From assembly GCA_937900425.1 (NCBI GenBank), contig CALCDT010000281.1, positions 1 to 18,345 on the forward strand: DNA of 18,345 nucleotides, read 5' to 3'. The stretch is from an uncultured Alphaproteobacteria bacterium (GTDB lineage Bacteria > Pseudomonadota > Alphaproteobacteria > Rhizobiales > Pleomorphomonadaceae). Below are positions 8,025-16,142 of this stretch, piece by piece. A model generated the notes under the pieces. It ran no database searches, was not told where the DNA came from, and was given only the letters and a program-made list of their open reading frames with translations. Numbering within the stretch: position 1 is the first letter of the stretch; the number at the start of each line of letters is the position of its first letter. The position numbers and the translations under genes are program-made.

Positions 8025-8171
8025 CGCGCATGGCTGCCGTGCAGTTTTATTCGAGTCTCACGGCAAATTGATCGAGCCCGGTTTTCCGCCATGACAACGC
8101 CGTCACGGCGGCCGGATTCGGGCGGGTTTCGCTCTGTGCACTGCACCATTCACCGTTAAGAACAGGCGGAT

Positions 8172-8192
8172 CGGGCCCTTTGCCGGGGCCCG
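8172..8192 (-). terminator. Hairpin just downstream of ppc
   Basis: Perfect seven-base arms CGGGCCC (8172-8178) and GGGCCCG (8186-8192) flank a seven-base loop, six bases after the ppc stop. No U run follows on the minus strand, so it may act as a 3' end stabiliser or weak terminator rather than a classic rho-independent terminator. Confidence 0.45.
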
Positions 8193-8197
8193 TGCCG

Positions 8198-10921
8198 TCA
8201 GCCGGTCCAGCCGAGGCCGCCGGCGATGCAGTTCATCGACAAGAGCAGCGGCACGAGGATGCGCTCGCGGCGGACGGGGTCGCTTTCGGCGCGGAACTCG
8301 CGCAGGAGGTCGACCTGCCAGCGGTTGGTGCGGTCGATCATCGGGCGGACGTGCTCGATGCGCCGGCTCAGCACCGGGAAGCGCTCGGCGAGCCGGCTCT
8401 CTCCGGTCAGCGCCAGAACGTGGCCGACGGCGCGGCGATATTCGTCCGCGACCATGCCGAACACCCGCTCGCGGACCTCGCCGTCGGGGACGAGATCGGC
8501 GTAGAGCCGGGCGATCTCCATGTCGGTGAGGTAGAGCGTCTTCTCGGCCTCGTCGATCATCAGCCGGAAGAAGCGCGAGCGGTCGAACAGATCGCGCAGG
8601 CGCGCCCGGCCCTCGTCGCCGCGAAAGCGCAGGAAGCTGTCGAAGGCGGTGCCGAGGCCGTACCAGCCGGTGACGAGATGGCGGTTCTGGCTCCAGGCGA
8701 AGACCCAGGGGATGGCGCGCAGGTCCGACAGCGCCCGGGCGCCGAAGCGGCGCGACGGCCGCGAGCCGAGCTTGAGGAGGGCGAGCTCCTCCACCGGGCT
8801 CGAGGCGTTGAAATAGTCGATCAGGCCCGGCTGCTCGATCAGCTTGCGGAACGAGGCGAGCGAGAGGCCGGACAGCGCCTCGAGGATCTCGTGGTCGCCC
8901 GACGGCATCCGCGGCCGGCGGCGCGAGGCCAGCGTGTGGGAGACGACGCTGGCGGCGAGCAGTTCGAGGTTGTAGAGCGCGGCGCCGCGATGGGCGAATT
9001 TCGACGACACCACCTCGCCCTGTTCGGTGAGCCGCAGCCGGCCGCCGACGGTGCCGGCCGGCTGGGCGGCGATCGCCCGTCCGGTCGGCGCGCCGCCGCG
9101 GCTGACCGAGCCGCCGCGGCCGTGGAAGAAGGAGATGCGGATGCCGGCCTTGCGCCCGGTCTCCATCAGCCGCTCCTGCGCCTTGTGCAACTCCCAGTTG
9201 GAGCAGAGGAAGCCGCCGTCCTTGTTGCTGTCCGAATAGCCGAGCATCACCTCCTGGGCGAGGCCGCGGGCGCGCAGCACCCGGCGCACCACCGGGTCGG
9301 CGAAGAGGTCCCTCAGGATCGCGTCGGCGTTCTGCAGGTCCTCGATGGTCTCGAGCAGCGGGATCACCGCGATGCCGCGGCCGCTCTCCTCCTCGCCCGG
9401 CAGCAGGCCGGCGTGGCGGGCGAGCAGGTAGACCGCGAGGATGTCGGCGGCGCTCGTCGTCATCGACAGGATGAAGGAGCCGACCGCGCGCTCGTCGACG
9501 CCGGTCTGGGCCTCGCGGATGGCGTCGAACACCGCCATCATCTCGGCCGCTTCCTCGCCGAGGGCGGAGCGGTCGACCGTCGGCAGGGCCGGGGCGGCGA
9601 GTTCGCGGGCGACGAGGGCGTGCCATTCGCGCGAGTTGACCTCGGGCAGCGTCTCGATTCCCGCCGGCGGGGCCGCCCGCCACAGCTCGGCGAGGGTGCG
9701 GTTCACGACCGAGGAGTTCTGGCGGATGTCGAGCGAGGCGGTGCGGAAGCCGAAGATCTCGACCTCCCGGCGCACCGGCCGCAGCCGGTTGCGGGCGAGG
9801 TCGTCGGCGCCGATGGCGAGCAGCGCCCGCTCGGCGACGAGGAGATGGCGCTCCAGTTCCTCCGGCGCGCCATAGGGCCTGGCGGTGCCGCCAGGCGCGA
9901 TCATCGCGCCGATCCGCTCGGCGATGGCGCTGAAATACTGGCGGAACACCTCGCCCGGGTTGCGGGCGGCGATGGTCTCGCCGATGCCCGACGTCTCCAG
10001 CAGTTCGGCGAGGGCGATCCGGAAGGGTTCCGGCACGTCGACCGCCGCGGCGGTGATCGAGACGAGCTTCGCCATCTCCTCGATCCGCGCGAGCAGCCGG
10101 TCGAGGGCGGCGCGGCGGTAGTCGGCGAGCGCATGGCGCGTGGTCTGCGCCGTCACGAAGGGATTGCCGTCGCGGTCGCCGCCGATCCAGGTGGAGAAGC
10201 GCAGCAGCGCTGGCGCCGGGATCGCCGTCTCCGGATAGTGGCGCCGCAGCGCCGCGGTGAGGTTCTCGATCACCTGCGGCGCCTGCTCGTAGAGCGTCTC
10301 CTGGAAGAAGTGCAGGCCCCAGGCGATCTCCTGCTCAACCGAAGGCTTCTCGAGGCGCAGCTCGCCGGTCATCCAGAGAAGGTCGATCTCGGTGCGGAGG
10401 GTGCGCACCAGGGCGTCGCGTTCGCGCGGGGTCCAGCGGGCGGCTTCCAGGGCGACGAGGCCGCGGTAGATCCGGCGGTGGATCTCGAGCACGGTGACGC
10501 GCTTGGCCTCGGTCGGGTGGGCGGTCAGCGTCGGCACCACCTCGGTCGTGGCCAGTGCCGCGGCGAGATCCTCCGCCTCGATCCGCGCCGCCGCGATCGA
10601 GCCGATCACGTCGGAGAAGGAGCCGGCGACCTGGTCCGGCCCGCCGGTGGTCTCGAGCTGGCGGCGGGCGCGCTGGGCGACGTTCTCCTCGGCGATGCCG
10701 AGCAGCTGGAACCAGATGCCCGTCACCTGCAGCGCCGGCACCTGCAGTTCGGCGGGAATCGCCACCTCCGGCCCGGTCTGGAACAGGTATTTGACGAGCC
10801 GCGGCTCGCGGACGCGCACGACGTCGGCGAGCAGGTTGAACAGCAGCTCGAAGACGGGGGTGAAGTCGTCGTCGGCGACGGGGGCGTCGGTCTCAACGAT
10901 CCGGGCGAGAGAGCTTGCCAT
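8198..10921 (-). CDS. ppc: Phosphoenolpyruvate carboxylase
   Basis: Cytoplasmic anaplerotic enzyme converting PEP and bicarbonate to oxaloacetate; 907 residues, within family range. Active-site motifs are intact: TAHPTEAKR with His135, STWIGGDRDGNPFVT near 243-257, GYSDSNKDGGF with Lys567, HGRGGSVSRGGAP with Arg602 and Arg608, and IPWVFAWSQNR. ATG 10921 is chosen for GAGGAA eight to ten bases upstream; the open frame extends further but without coding features. The C-terminus is atypical, ending GLGWTG where most family members end in a (Q/R)NTG-like motif. By hand alignment with E. coli, aspartate-binding Lys773, Arg832 and Asn881 fall at Leu798, Val858 (Arg859 adjacent) and Trp905. This suggests weak or absent aspartate/malate feedback. 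Lies downstream of fumC on the same strand, 262 bases away. Confidence 0.96.
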   Translation of the reverse strand: MASSLARIVETDAPVADDDFTPVFELLFNLLADVVRVREPRLVKYLFQTGPEVAIPAELQVPALQVTGIWFQLLGIAEENVAQRARRQLETTGGPDQVAGSFSDVIGSIAAARIEAEDLAAALATTEVVPTLTAHPTEAKRVTVLEIHRRIYRGLVALEAARWTPRERDALVRTLRTEIDLLWMTGELRLEKPSVEQEIAWGLHFFQETLYEQAPQVIENLTAALRRHYPETAIPAPALLRFSTWIGGDRDGNPFVTAQTTRHALADYRRAALDRLLARIEEMAKLVSITAAAVDVPEPFRIALAELLETSGIGETIAARNPGEVFRQYFSAIAERIGAMIAPGGTARPYGAPEELERHLLVAERALLAIGADDLARNRLRPVRREVEIFGFRTASLDIRQNSSVVNRTLAELWRAAPPAGIETLPEVNSREWHALVARELAAPALPTVDRSALGEEAAEMMAVFDAIREAQTGVDERAVGSFILSMTTSAADILAVYLLARHAGLLPGEEESGRGIAVIPLLETIEDLQNADAILRDLFADPVVRRVLRARGLAQEVMLGYSDSNKDGGFLCSNWELHKAQERLMETGRKAGIRISFFHGRGGSVSRGGAPTGRAIAAQPAGTVGGRLRLTEQGEVVSSKFAHRGAALYNLELLAASVVSHTLASRRRPRMPSGDHEILEALSGLSLASFRKLIEQPGLIDYFNASSPVEELALLKLGSRPSRRFGARALSDLRAIPWVFAWSQNRHLVTGWYGLGTAFDSFLRFRGDEGRARLRDLFDRSRFFRLMIDEAEKTLYLTDMEIARLYADLVPDGEVRERVFGMVADEYRRAVGHVLALTGESRLAERFPVLSRRIEHVRPMIDRTNRWQVDLLREFRAESDPVRRERILVPLLLSMNCIAGGLGWTG

Positions 10922-11183
10922 GGCGCCGTTTCCTCGTTCGTTGCGGCATCCGCCGATCGCCCGGCCGGCCGTGGGGACGGCTCCGGCGGCGATCGCATCC
11001 GGCCTCCTTGATAGGGGAGGGCCGGGCGCCACCGCGACGGGCGACGATGCCGCAGGGCACCGTCCGCCCGGCGAAAGCCCGGAAAATCCGCGGCTTGCGC
11101 CGGTTTCGTATTTTCTGAACCGGCGGCGCAGTCGCGCTGAAGGCGCGTCCTGACGGCGAGCCCCGCAGCCGGCGCCGTCCCGC
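10922..11183 (-). promoter_or_regulatory. fumC-ppc intergenic region with inverted repeats
   Basis: No gene is seen. Just beyond the fumC stop, seven-base arms GACGGCG and CGCCGTC form a hairpin, a possible fumC 3' end without a U tract. At 11098-11125, eight-base arms CGCCGGTT and AACCGGCG flank an AT-rich 12-base centre; on the minus strand this centre (AGAAAATACGA) is the only -10-like sequence before ppc, so the dyad could be an operator in the ppc promoter. Both are by-eye calls. Confidence 0.35.
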
Positions 11184-12590
11184 TCAGCCCGCCGAGGGGC
11201 GGGTCATGTCGATCGGCACCACGAAGCGGTCGTAGTCCTCTGCGGTCACGAAGCCGGATGCGAGCGCCGCCTCGCGCAGGGTCGAGCCGGACGCCTGCGC
11301 CGCCTTGGCGATCTTCGCGGCCTTGTCGTAGCCGACGTGGCGGTTGAGTGCGGTGACGAGCATCAGGTTGCGGTCGAGGTTCTCCGCGATCCGCGCAAGA
11401 TTCGGTTCGATCCCCCGGGCGCAGTGTTCCTCGAAGGCGAGGGCGGTGTCGGAGAGGAGTGCGATCGATTCCAGCACGTTGTGCACCATCACCGGCTTGT
11501 AGACGTTGAGCTGGAAGTTGCCCTGGCTGCCGGCGAAGGCGACGGCGGCGTCGTTGCCGAACACCTGGACGCAGACCATCGTCATCGCCTCGGCCTGGGT
11601 CGGGTTGACCTTGCCGGGCATGATCGAGGAGCCCGGCTCGTTCTCCGGGATGACGATCTCGCCGATGCCGCAGCGCGGGCCGCTGGCGAGCCAGCGCACG
11701 TCGTTGGCCATCTTCATCAGCCCGCCGGCCAGCGTGCGCAGCGCCGCCGAGGTCTGGACCAGCGCGTCGTGGGCGGAGAGCGCGAAGAACCTGTCGTCCG
11801 CCGAGCGGAACGGATGGCCAGTGAGGGCGGCGAGGCGGGCGGCGGCGCGGTCGCCGAAGTCGGGGTGGGCGTTGAGGCCGGTGCCGACGGCGGTGCCGCC
11901 GATGGCGAGGTCGCACAGCCCCGGCAGCGCCGCCTTCACCGCCGCGAGGCCGAAGTCGATCTGGGCGACCCAGGCGCCGATCTCCTGGCCGAGGGTGACG
12001 GGCGTCGCGTCCTGCAGGTGGGTGCGCCCGGTCTTGACCACGCCGGCGTTGGCGGCGGCCTTGGCGGCGAGGGTGTCGCGCAGCACGCCGACCGCCGGCA
12101 GCAGCCGCTCGGCGATCTCCAGCACCACGGCGACGTGCATCGCGGTGGGAAACGTGTCGTTCGACGACTGGCCGCGGTTGACGTGGTCGTTGGGATGCAC
12201 CGGCGTCTTGGAGCCGCGCGCCCCGCCGAGCATCTCGATCGCCCGGTTGGAGATCACCTCGTTGGCGTTCATGTTCGATTGGGTGCCCGAGCCGGTCTGG
12301 AACACGACCAGCGGGAATTCGCCGTCGAGGCGGCCCTCGATCACCTCGTCCGCCGCGGCGACGATCGCCTCGGCGAGCCTGGGGTCGAGTTCGCCGAGCT
12401 CGGCGTTGGCCTCGGCCGCGGCGCGCTTCAGCAGCCCGAGGGCGCGGATCATCGTGCGGCCCCAGCGGAAGCGGTCGCGGCCGATCGGGAAGTTGCCGAT
12501 CGATCGCTGGGTCTGCGCGCCCCAGTAGCGGTCTGCGGGCACGGCGATCTCGCCCATGGAATCGCTCTCGCGGCGCGTCGTCTCGGTCAT
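11184..12590 (-). CDS. fumC: Class II fumarate hydratase FumC
   Basis: TCA-cycle enzyme interconverting fumarate and malate, iron-independent and tetrameric in the family. It has 468 residues, typical length. Diagnostic segments are TGSGTQSNMNANEVISNRA, the substrate-site HPNDHVNRGQSSNDTFPTAMH, GRTHLQDATPVTLGQE, and the superfamily signature GSSIMPGKVNPTQ. These, together with GTAVGTGLNAHP, distinguish it from aspartase and argininosuccinate lyase. Start ATG 12590 follows AAGGAAGG six bases upstream; an in-frame ATG twelve codons in (MGEIAVPADRYWG) is a possible alternative, since many fumarases begin close to that point. Divergent from the EF-hand gene across 381 bases and upstream of ppc; joint expression with ppc is possible but not shown. 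Confidence 0.96.
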   Translation of the reverse strand: MTETTRRESDSMGEIAVPADRYWGAQTQRSIGNFPIGRDRFRWGRTMIRALGLLKRAAAEANAELGELDPRLAEAIVAAADEVIEGRLDGEFPLVVFQTGSGTQSNMNANEVISNRAIEMLGGARGSKTPVHPNDHVNRGQSSNDTFPTAMHVAVVLEIAERLLPAVGVLRDTLAAKAAANAGVVKTGRTHLQDATPVTLGQEIGAWVAQIDFGLAAVKAALPGLCDLAIGGTAVGTGLNAHPDFGDRAAARLAALTGHPFRSADDRFFALSAHDALVQTSAALRTLAGGLMKMANDVRWLASGPRCGIGEIVIPENEPGSSIMPGKVNPTQAEAMTMVCVQVFGNDAAVAFAGSQGNFQLNVYKPVMVHNVLESIALLSDTALAFEEHCARGIEPNLARIAENLDRNLMLVTALNRHVGYDKAAKIAKAAQASGSTLREAALASGFVTAEDYDRFVVPIDMTRPSAG

Positions 12591-12971
12591 GGCGTCCTTC
12601 CTTCTCCTGCCGGGGGCCTCGTCCCGCGGCTGCCGCCGCCGCCCCTGATGTCGGGCCGGTCCGCGCCGCCGACAAGGCTGCGGGGGCCTCGGGAGGATGA
12701 CGAAGCCGAAGGCGTCCGATTGCGTGCGTACGCCCCGCCTGCCGGGTTCGCCGCCGCGGTTCGCTTTCGCGCACGCGGGGCACGGCTGGTGGCGGCGGTG
12801 GCGGCCGATGATGACGGTGGGGCATATCAGCTTCGAAGTCGGCAGATTGTTCCCCGTCGAAGTTACAAAGTGAAACCCTCCTCCTCAAATCCGCGTGGGA
12901 CCGTTGACATCGTCCATGCACGATGCGTGGACCTCGACCAATCCTTTCTCTGGAAGGAGGAGGAAAACGGC
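12591..12971. other. fumC/EF-hand divergent intergenic region
   Basis: No gene is apparent. GGGGGCCTCG occurs twice in direct orientation (12612-12621 and 12682-12691) near the fumC start. The EF-hand side is less GC-rich from about 12820 and carries TTGACA at 12904-12909, the dyad at 12912-12932 and a strong ribosome binding site. TCGAAGT is repeated at 12833 and 12858. No fumC promoter stands out. Confidence 0.4.
12904..12932 (+). promoter_or_regulatory. -35-like element and 21-bp dyad upstream of the EF-hand gene
   Basis: A perfect TTGACA (12904-12909) is followed three bases later by the inverted repeat GTCCATGCA, CGA, TGCGTGGAC, with eight of nine arm positions complementary. It occupies the space where the -10 spacer would be, and no good -10 is visible at 16-18 bases. 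It may be an operator for a dedicated regulator, or a 5' UTR hairpin if transcription starts upstream. Confidence 0.4.
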
Positions 12972-13643
12972 ATGAACATTGGTGGACTTGGCGGGTACTC
13001 ACCCGCCTCCGGCCTCGCCTCCCGTATCCTGGGGCAGGCCGATGCGGACGTCGACGGAGCCTTGTCGCTGGAAGAATTCGCGGCGACGGGCGAGACGTCG
13101 GAAGACGAGGTCTCGGACATCTTCTCCACGCTCGATTCCGATGGCGACGGTCTGGTGGGTGGCGACGAACTCGCCACCGGCATCCAGACCTTCGCCTCGG
13201 AAGCGGCCGGGGCGCTGCTCGGTTTCCAAGAGTTCGGCGCCGGCGGCCCGCCGCCGCCTCCGGGCGGCGGTCCAGGTGGCGGGAGCTTCTTCTCCGACAC
13301 CGACGCCGACGCCTCGGGCACCCTGTCGCTCGACGAGTTCTCGGCGAAGGGCGAGGAGATCGGCATGGCGTCCGAGGACGCGGCGGCCCTGTTCGAGGCG
13401 ATCGACGCCGACGGTGACGGCGAGATCGACGAGGACGAGAACGCCGCCTTCGAGCAGACGATGTCCGAGCGCGGCGCCGGCGGTCCTCCGCGCGGCGGTC
13501 CGCCTCCGGGCGGTCCCCCGCCCGGGGGCGCCGGTGGCGGCTCGGGAAGCGGGGTCGACCTCGCGAGCCTTCTCGCCGGCAACTCCGCCTACGGCTCGTC
13601 CTCGACGATCGACCTGACCCAGCTCTTCGACCAGGCCGCCTGA
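12972..13643 (+). CDS. Four-EF-hand calcium-binding protein (XopAW-like annotation class)
   Basis: A 223-residue acidic protein of unknown precise role. Four canonical 12-residue EF-hand loops are visible with Asp at position 1, Gly at 6 and Glu at 12: residues 24-35, 55-66, 111-122 and 145-156. They form two pairs separated by a Pro/Gly linker (91-104); a second linker (169-194) precedes a Ser/Gly tail ending TIDLTQLFDQAA. No Sec signal or membrane helix is evident. The opening MNIGGLGGYSPASGLASRIL followed by EF-hands resembles rhizobial proteins annotated as XopAW-family calcium-binding effectors, but no type III secretion genes are in view, so an effector role is not supported here. ATG 12972 is preceded by AAGGAGGAGG. 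A response regulator and kinase follow 188 bases downstream. Confidence 0.9.
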   Translation: MNIGGLGGYSPASGLASRILGQADADVDGALSLEEFAATGETSEDEVSDIFSTLDSDGDGLVGGDELATGIQTFASEAAGALLGFQEFGAGGPPPPPGGGPGGGSFFSDTDADASGTLSLDEFSAKGEEIGMASEDAAALFEAIDADGDGEIDEDENAAFEQTMSERGAGGPPRGGPPPGGPPPGGAGGGSGSGVDLASLLAGNSAYGSSSTIDLTQLFDQAA

Positions 13644-13670
13644 AAGGCGGTGCGGCCGAGGCGCACACAC

Positions 13671-13705
13671 GGTGGCCGGGAAGGGCCCGGCGCTTTCCGG
13701 CCACC
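13671..13705 (+). terminator. Hairpin downstream of the EF-hand gene
   Basis: Arms GGTGGCCGGGAAG (13671-13683) and CTTTCCGGCCACC (13693-13705) pair over 13 positions with one G-U, around a nine-base GC loop. It starts 27 bases after the stop. No T run follows, so it may only partly terminate, and some readthrough into the two-component genes is possible. Confidence 0.5.
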
Positions 13706-13831
13706 GACTTCTGGTGTTGAATGACGACCGCGAACGCTTCGGCGGCCCCGATCGTCCCCCTGAGGTGAACGACGCGGTCGCCGGCCGGCTGGGTCGTCGC
13801 CGTGCCGGCATCCTCGCGCAAAGGTGTCCCC

Positions 13832-14590
13832 ATGACCGACAAACCGCGGATTCTCGTCGTCGAGGACGACAGCGTGATCCGCGACCTCGTCGAGAGCTAC
13901 CTCTCCGGCCACGGCCTGACGGTCTTCACCGCGGCCGAGGCCCGGGCGATGGACCGCATCCTCGCCGCCGAACCGATCGACCTCGTCATCCTCGACCTGA
14001 TGCTGCCGGGCGAGGGCGGCCTGTCGATCTGCCGCCGCCTGCGCCGCGATCGACCGTTGCCGATCCTGCTGCTGACCGCGCTGGGCGAGGACACCGACCG
14101 CATCGTCGGCCTTGAGAGCGGTGCCGACGACTATCTCGTCAAGCCGTTCAACCCGCGCGAACTGCTGGCGCGGGTGCGCGCGGTGCTGCGCCGCTGGGAG
14201 GAGCCGCCGGGGGTGGAGCGGGGCGGGCGTACCGAGACCCTGCTCGCCGGACGGGTCCGCTTCGACCGCTGGACGGTCGATCTCCTCAAGCGCCAGCTCT
14301 ACGACGACGGCGGCGTCAGGGTGTCGCTGACGAGCGGCGAGTTCGACCTCCTCGTCGCCTTCTGCCGCAACCCCGGCAAGGTTCTGGCCCGCGAGGCCCT
14401 GCTCGAGACGACCCGCGGCCGCGTCGCCGCCGGGCCCTACGACCGCAGCGTCGACATCATGGTCAGCCGGCTGCGCCGCAAGCTGCAGTCCGACAGCGAC
14501 GACGGCGGCCTCATCCGCACGATCCGCAACGTCGGCTACGTCTTCTCCGCCGAGGTGCGCGAGGTCCCCGACGCCGGTGCCGCGCCGTGA
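13832..14590 (+). CDS. OmpR-family response regulator
   Basis: DNA-binding response regulator of 252 residues. The receiver domain covers about 5-120, with acidic pocket Glu11-Asp12-Asp13, phosphoacceptor Asp55 in LVILDLMLPGEGG, Thr82 in LLLTALGED and Lys104 in YLVKPFNPREL. A winged-helix trans_reg_C domain follows from about 145, including VSLTSGEFDLLVAF, recognition-helix region YDRSVDIMVSRLRRKL, and wing RNVGYVF. ATG 13832 follows AAAGGTG; an in-frame upstream start at 13802 lacks a comparable site and lengthens the N-terminus beyond the family norm. It overlaps the kinase gene by GTGA, so the two are translationally coupled partners. The target genes are unknown; the neighbouring EF-hand gene is a candidate only by proximity. 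Confidence 0.95.
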   Translation: MTDKPRILVVEDDSVIRDLVESYLSGHGLTVFTAAEARAMDRILAAEPIDLVILDLMLPGEGGLSICRRLRRDRPLPILLLTALGEDTDRIVGLESGADDYLVKPFNPRELLARVRAVLRRWEEPPGVERGGRTETLLAGRVRFDRWTVDLLKRQLYDDGGVRVSLTSGEFDLLVAFCRNPGKVLAREALLETTRGRVAAGPYDRSVDIMVSRLRRKLQSDSDDGGLIRTIRNVGYVFSAEVREVPDAGAAP

Positions 14591-16008
14591 AGCGGCTCCC
14601 GCGGCGGGTTCCGGCGCTCCGCAGGATCGGCGTGCAGATGATGCTGACCGTGATCCTCGCGATCACGGTCAGCAACCTGCTGCTGCTGACGCTGGCGGTC
14701 CTTCATCGCAGCTACGGCGCCGACCCGCCCTTCTCCGGCGAGGAGGAGGATCTGCTCGCCTATCTCTCGCGCATCGTCGTCGTCTCGGCGATGATCGCCG
14801 AGGCGCCCGCGGCCGAGCGCCCGGCCCTCGCCGATCTGGCGCTCGCCGCCGTTCCGAAGGGGACCACTCTCGCCGGGCCGTCGCGGGATCCGGTCGCCGA
14901 TCCGGTCGCCGGTCTCGGGCCCGCCGAGGACCACGGCCTTCCCGAGACGAGCTTCGAGGTACGCCTGATCCCCCGCGCGCTCGCCGCGCGCCTGCCGGCC
15001 GAGGCCCGTTTCCGCCTGGCGCCGCCCACGCTCGCCGGCAGCCGCTATCCCGACGTCGTCGTCGCCGTTCCGGGCGCGCCGGCCCTGCGCTACGCCCACG
15101 GCGGCGTCGACATTCCGCCGCCGCCCGGCGGCTGGATCCTGCTGCTGTTCGGCACTGTCGCGGTCGTGCTCACCACCGCCCTCCTCGCCGTGTGGAGCCG
15201 GCGGGCGGTCGTCGCGCCGCTGGAGCGCCTCGCGGCGCGGGTGGCGGGCGCCGGTGCGCCGGCCGGCGGCGAGCCCTTCCCGGCGGAGGGCGCCCTCGAG
15301 ATCCGCCACCTCGCCGAGGAACTGAGCCGCGCCGACGCCCGCCAGAAGGCGATGCTGCGGGCGCGCACCGAGATGCTGGCCTCGGTCGGACACGACCTGC
15401 GCACGCCGCTGACCCGGCTGCGGCTCCGGTCCGAGACGGTGGACGATCCGCGGCTGCGCCGCGAGATGGTCGGCGAGATCGACCGGCTCGCCCGACTCAC
15501 CGACCAGGCGCTCGCCTTCCTGCGCGGCGACGCCGTCGGCGAGGCCTTCGAGCGCGTCGACGTCGCCTCGCTGCTGTCCTCGCTCTGCGACGACTTCGCC
15601 GAACTCGGATGCGAGGTCGACTGCCGGCTGCCGCCGCGCCTCGTCGCGACCTGCCGGCCGCAGGCGCTGTCCCGGGCGGTCGGCAATCTCGTCGAGAACG
15701 CCTTCAAATACGGCGATCGGGTCGACCTCGTTCTCGCGGCCGACGAGGCGGGCGGCCGCTACGTCGTGACGGTCGGCGACGACGGACCAGGGATCGACGA
15801 GGGCCTTGCCGACGCTCTCGTCCACCCCTTCGTGCGCGCCGACGACGGCGACGGCCGCGGCGACCCGCGCGGCGGCTTCGGTCTCGGCCTCGCCATCGCC
15901 GCCCGCGTCGCCGCCGATCACGGCGGCACCCTCACCCTCGCCAACCGCGCCCCCCACGGCCTGCTCTGCCGGCTCGACCTGCCGCTCGATCCGCGAGCCG
16001 GCGCCTGA
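14587..16008 (+). CDS. Membrane sensor histidine kinase
   Basis: Partner kinase of the preceding regulator, 473 residues, starting at GTG 14587 inside the GTGA overlap. Two transmembrane segments at about 18-39 and 183-204 enclose a periplasmic sensor region of about 140 residues that I do not recognise. A short HAMP-like stretch follows (205-255), then the HisKA H-box ASVGHDLRTPLTRLRLRSE with phospho-acceptor His269, N-box LVENAFKYG with Asn371, G1 box VGDDGPGID at 396-404 and G2 GFGLGLAIA at 430-438. The layout matches EnvZ/RstB-type kinases. The sensor region has no Cys pair or obvious metal ligands, so its stimulus cannot be guessed. A strong terminator 45 bases downstream ends the pair. 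Confidence 0.95.
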   Translation: MKRLPRRVPALRRIGVQMMLTVILAITVSNLLLLTLAVLHRSYGADPPFSGEEEDLLAYLSRIVVVSAMIAEAPAAERPALADLALAAVPKGTTLAGPSRDPVADPVAGLGPAEDHGLPETSFEVRLIPRALAARLPAEARFRLAPPTLAGSRYPDVVVAVPGAPALRYAHGGVDIPPPPGGWILLLFGTVAVVLTTALLAVWSRRAVVAPLERLAARVAGAGAPAGGEPFPAEGALEIRHLAEELSRADARQKAMLRARTEMLASVGHDLRTPLTRLRLRSETVDDPRLRREMVGEIDRLARLTDQALAFLRGDAVGEAFERVDVASLLSSLCDDFAELGCEVDCRLPPRLVATCRPQALSRAVGNLVENAFKYGDRVDLVLAADEAGGRYVVTVGDDGPGIDEGLADALVHPFVRADDGDGRGDPRGGFGLGLAIAARVAADHGGTLTLANRAPHGLLCRLDLPLDPRAGA

Positions 16009-16052
16009 CGGCCCGGACCGGAGGCCCCGCCGCCCCCCGACGCCAAAAGAAA

Positions 16053-16080
16053 GGGCGGCGCCCCGCGGGGAGCGCCGCCC
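16053..16080. terminator. Strong bidirectional terminator
   Basis: Nine-base arms GGGCGGCGC (16053-16061) and GCGCCGCCC (16072-16080) form a stable stem, with more pairing possible inside the ten-base loop. On the plus strand GTTCTCGTTC follows; on the minus strand the flanking bases read TTTCTTTT. It sits between the convergent kinase gene and the molybdopterin subunit gene and would end both. Confidence 0.75.
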
Positions 16081-16142
16081 GTTCTCGTTCGCATCGGCCG
16101 CGGGAGGCGGCCGGACCTCTCCGGCCCGGCCGACCCCGATCC

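Noticed and set aside
7992..8159. Small plus-strand frame starting ATG 7992 after AAGGAG
   Set aside because: The AAGGAG is the complement of sequence between the small RNA -10 and start. The spacing to ATG is too short, and the translation shows no conserved or hydrophobic features.
8180..11011. 943-codon plus-strand open frame opposite ppc
   Set aside because: Mirror of the PEP carboxylase gene; the translation is low-complexity and has no recognisable domain.
10723..13842. 1039-codon minus-strand open frame across ppc, fumC and the EF-hand gene
   Set aside because: Spans three well-supported genes and intergenic DNA in another frame; Arg/Pro-rich translation typical of GC-rich shadow frames.
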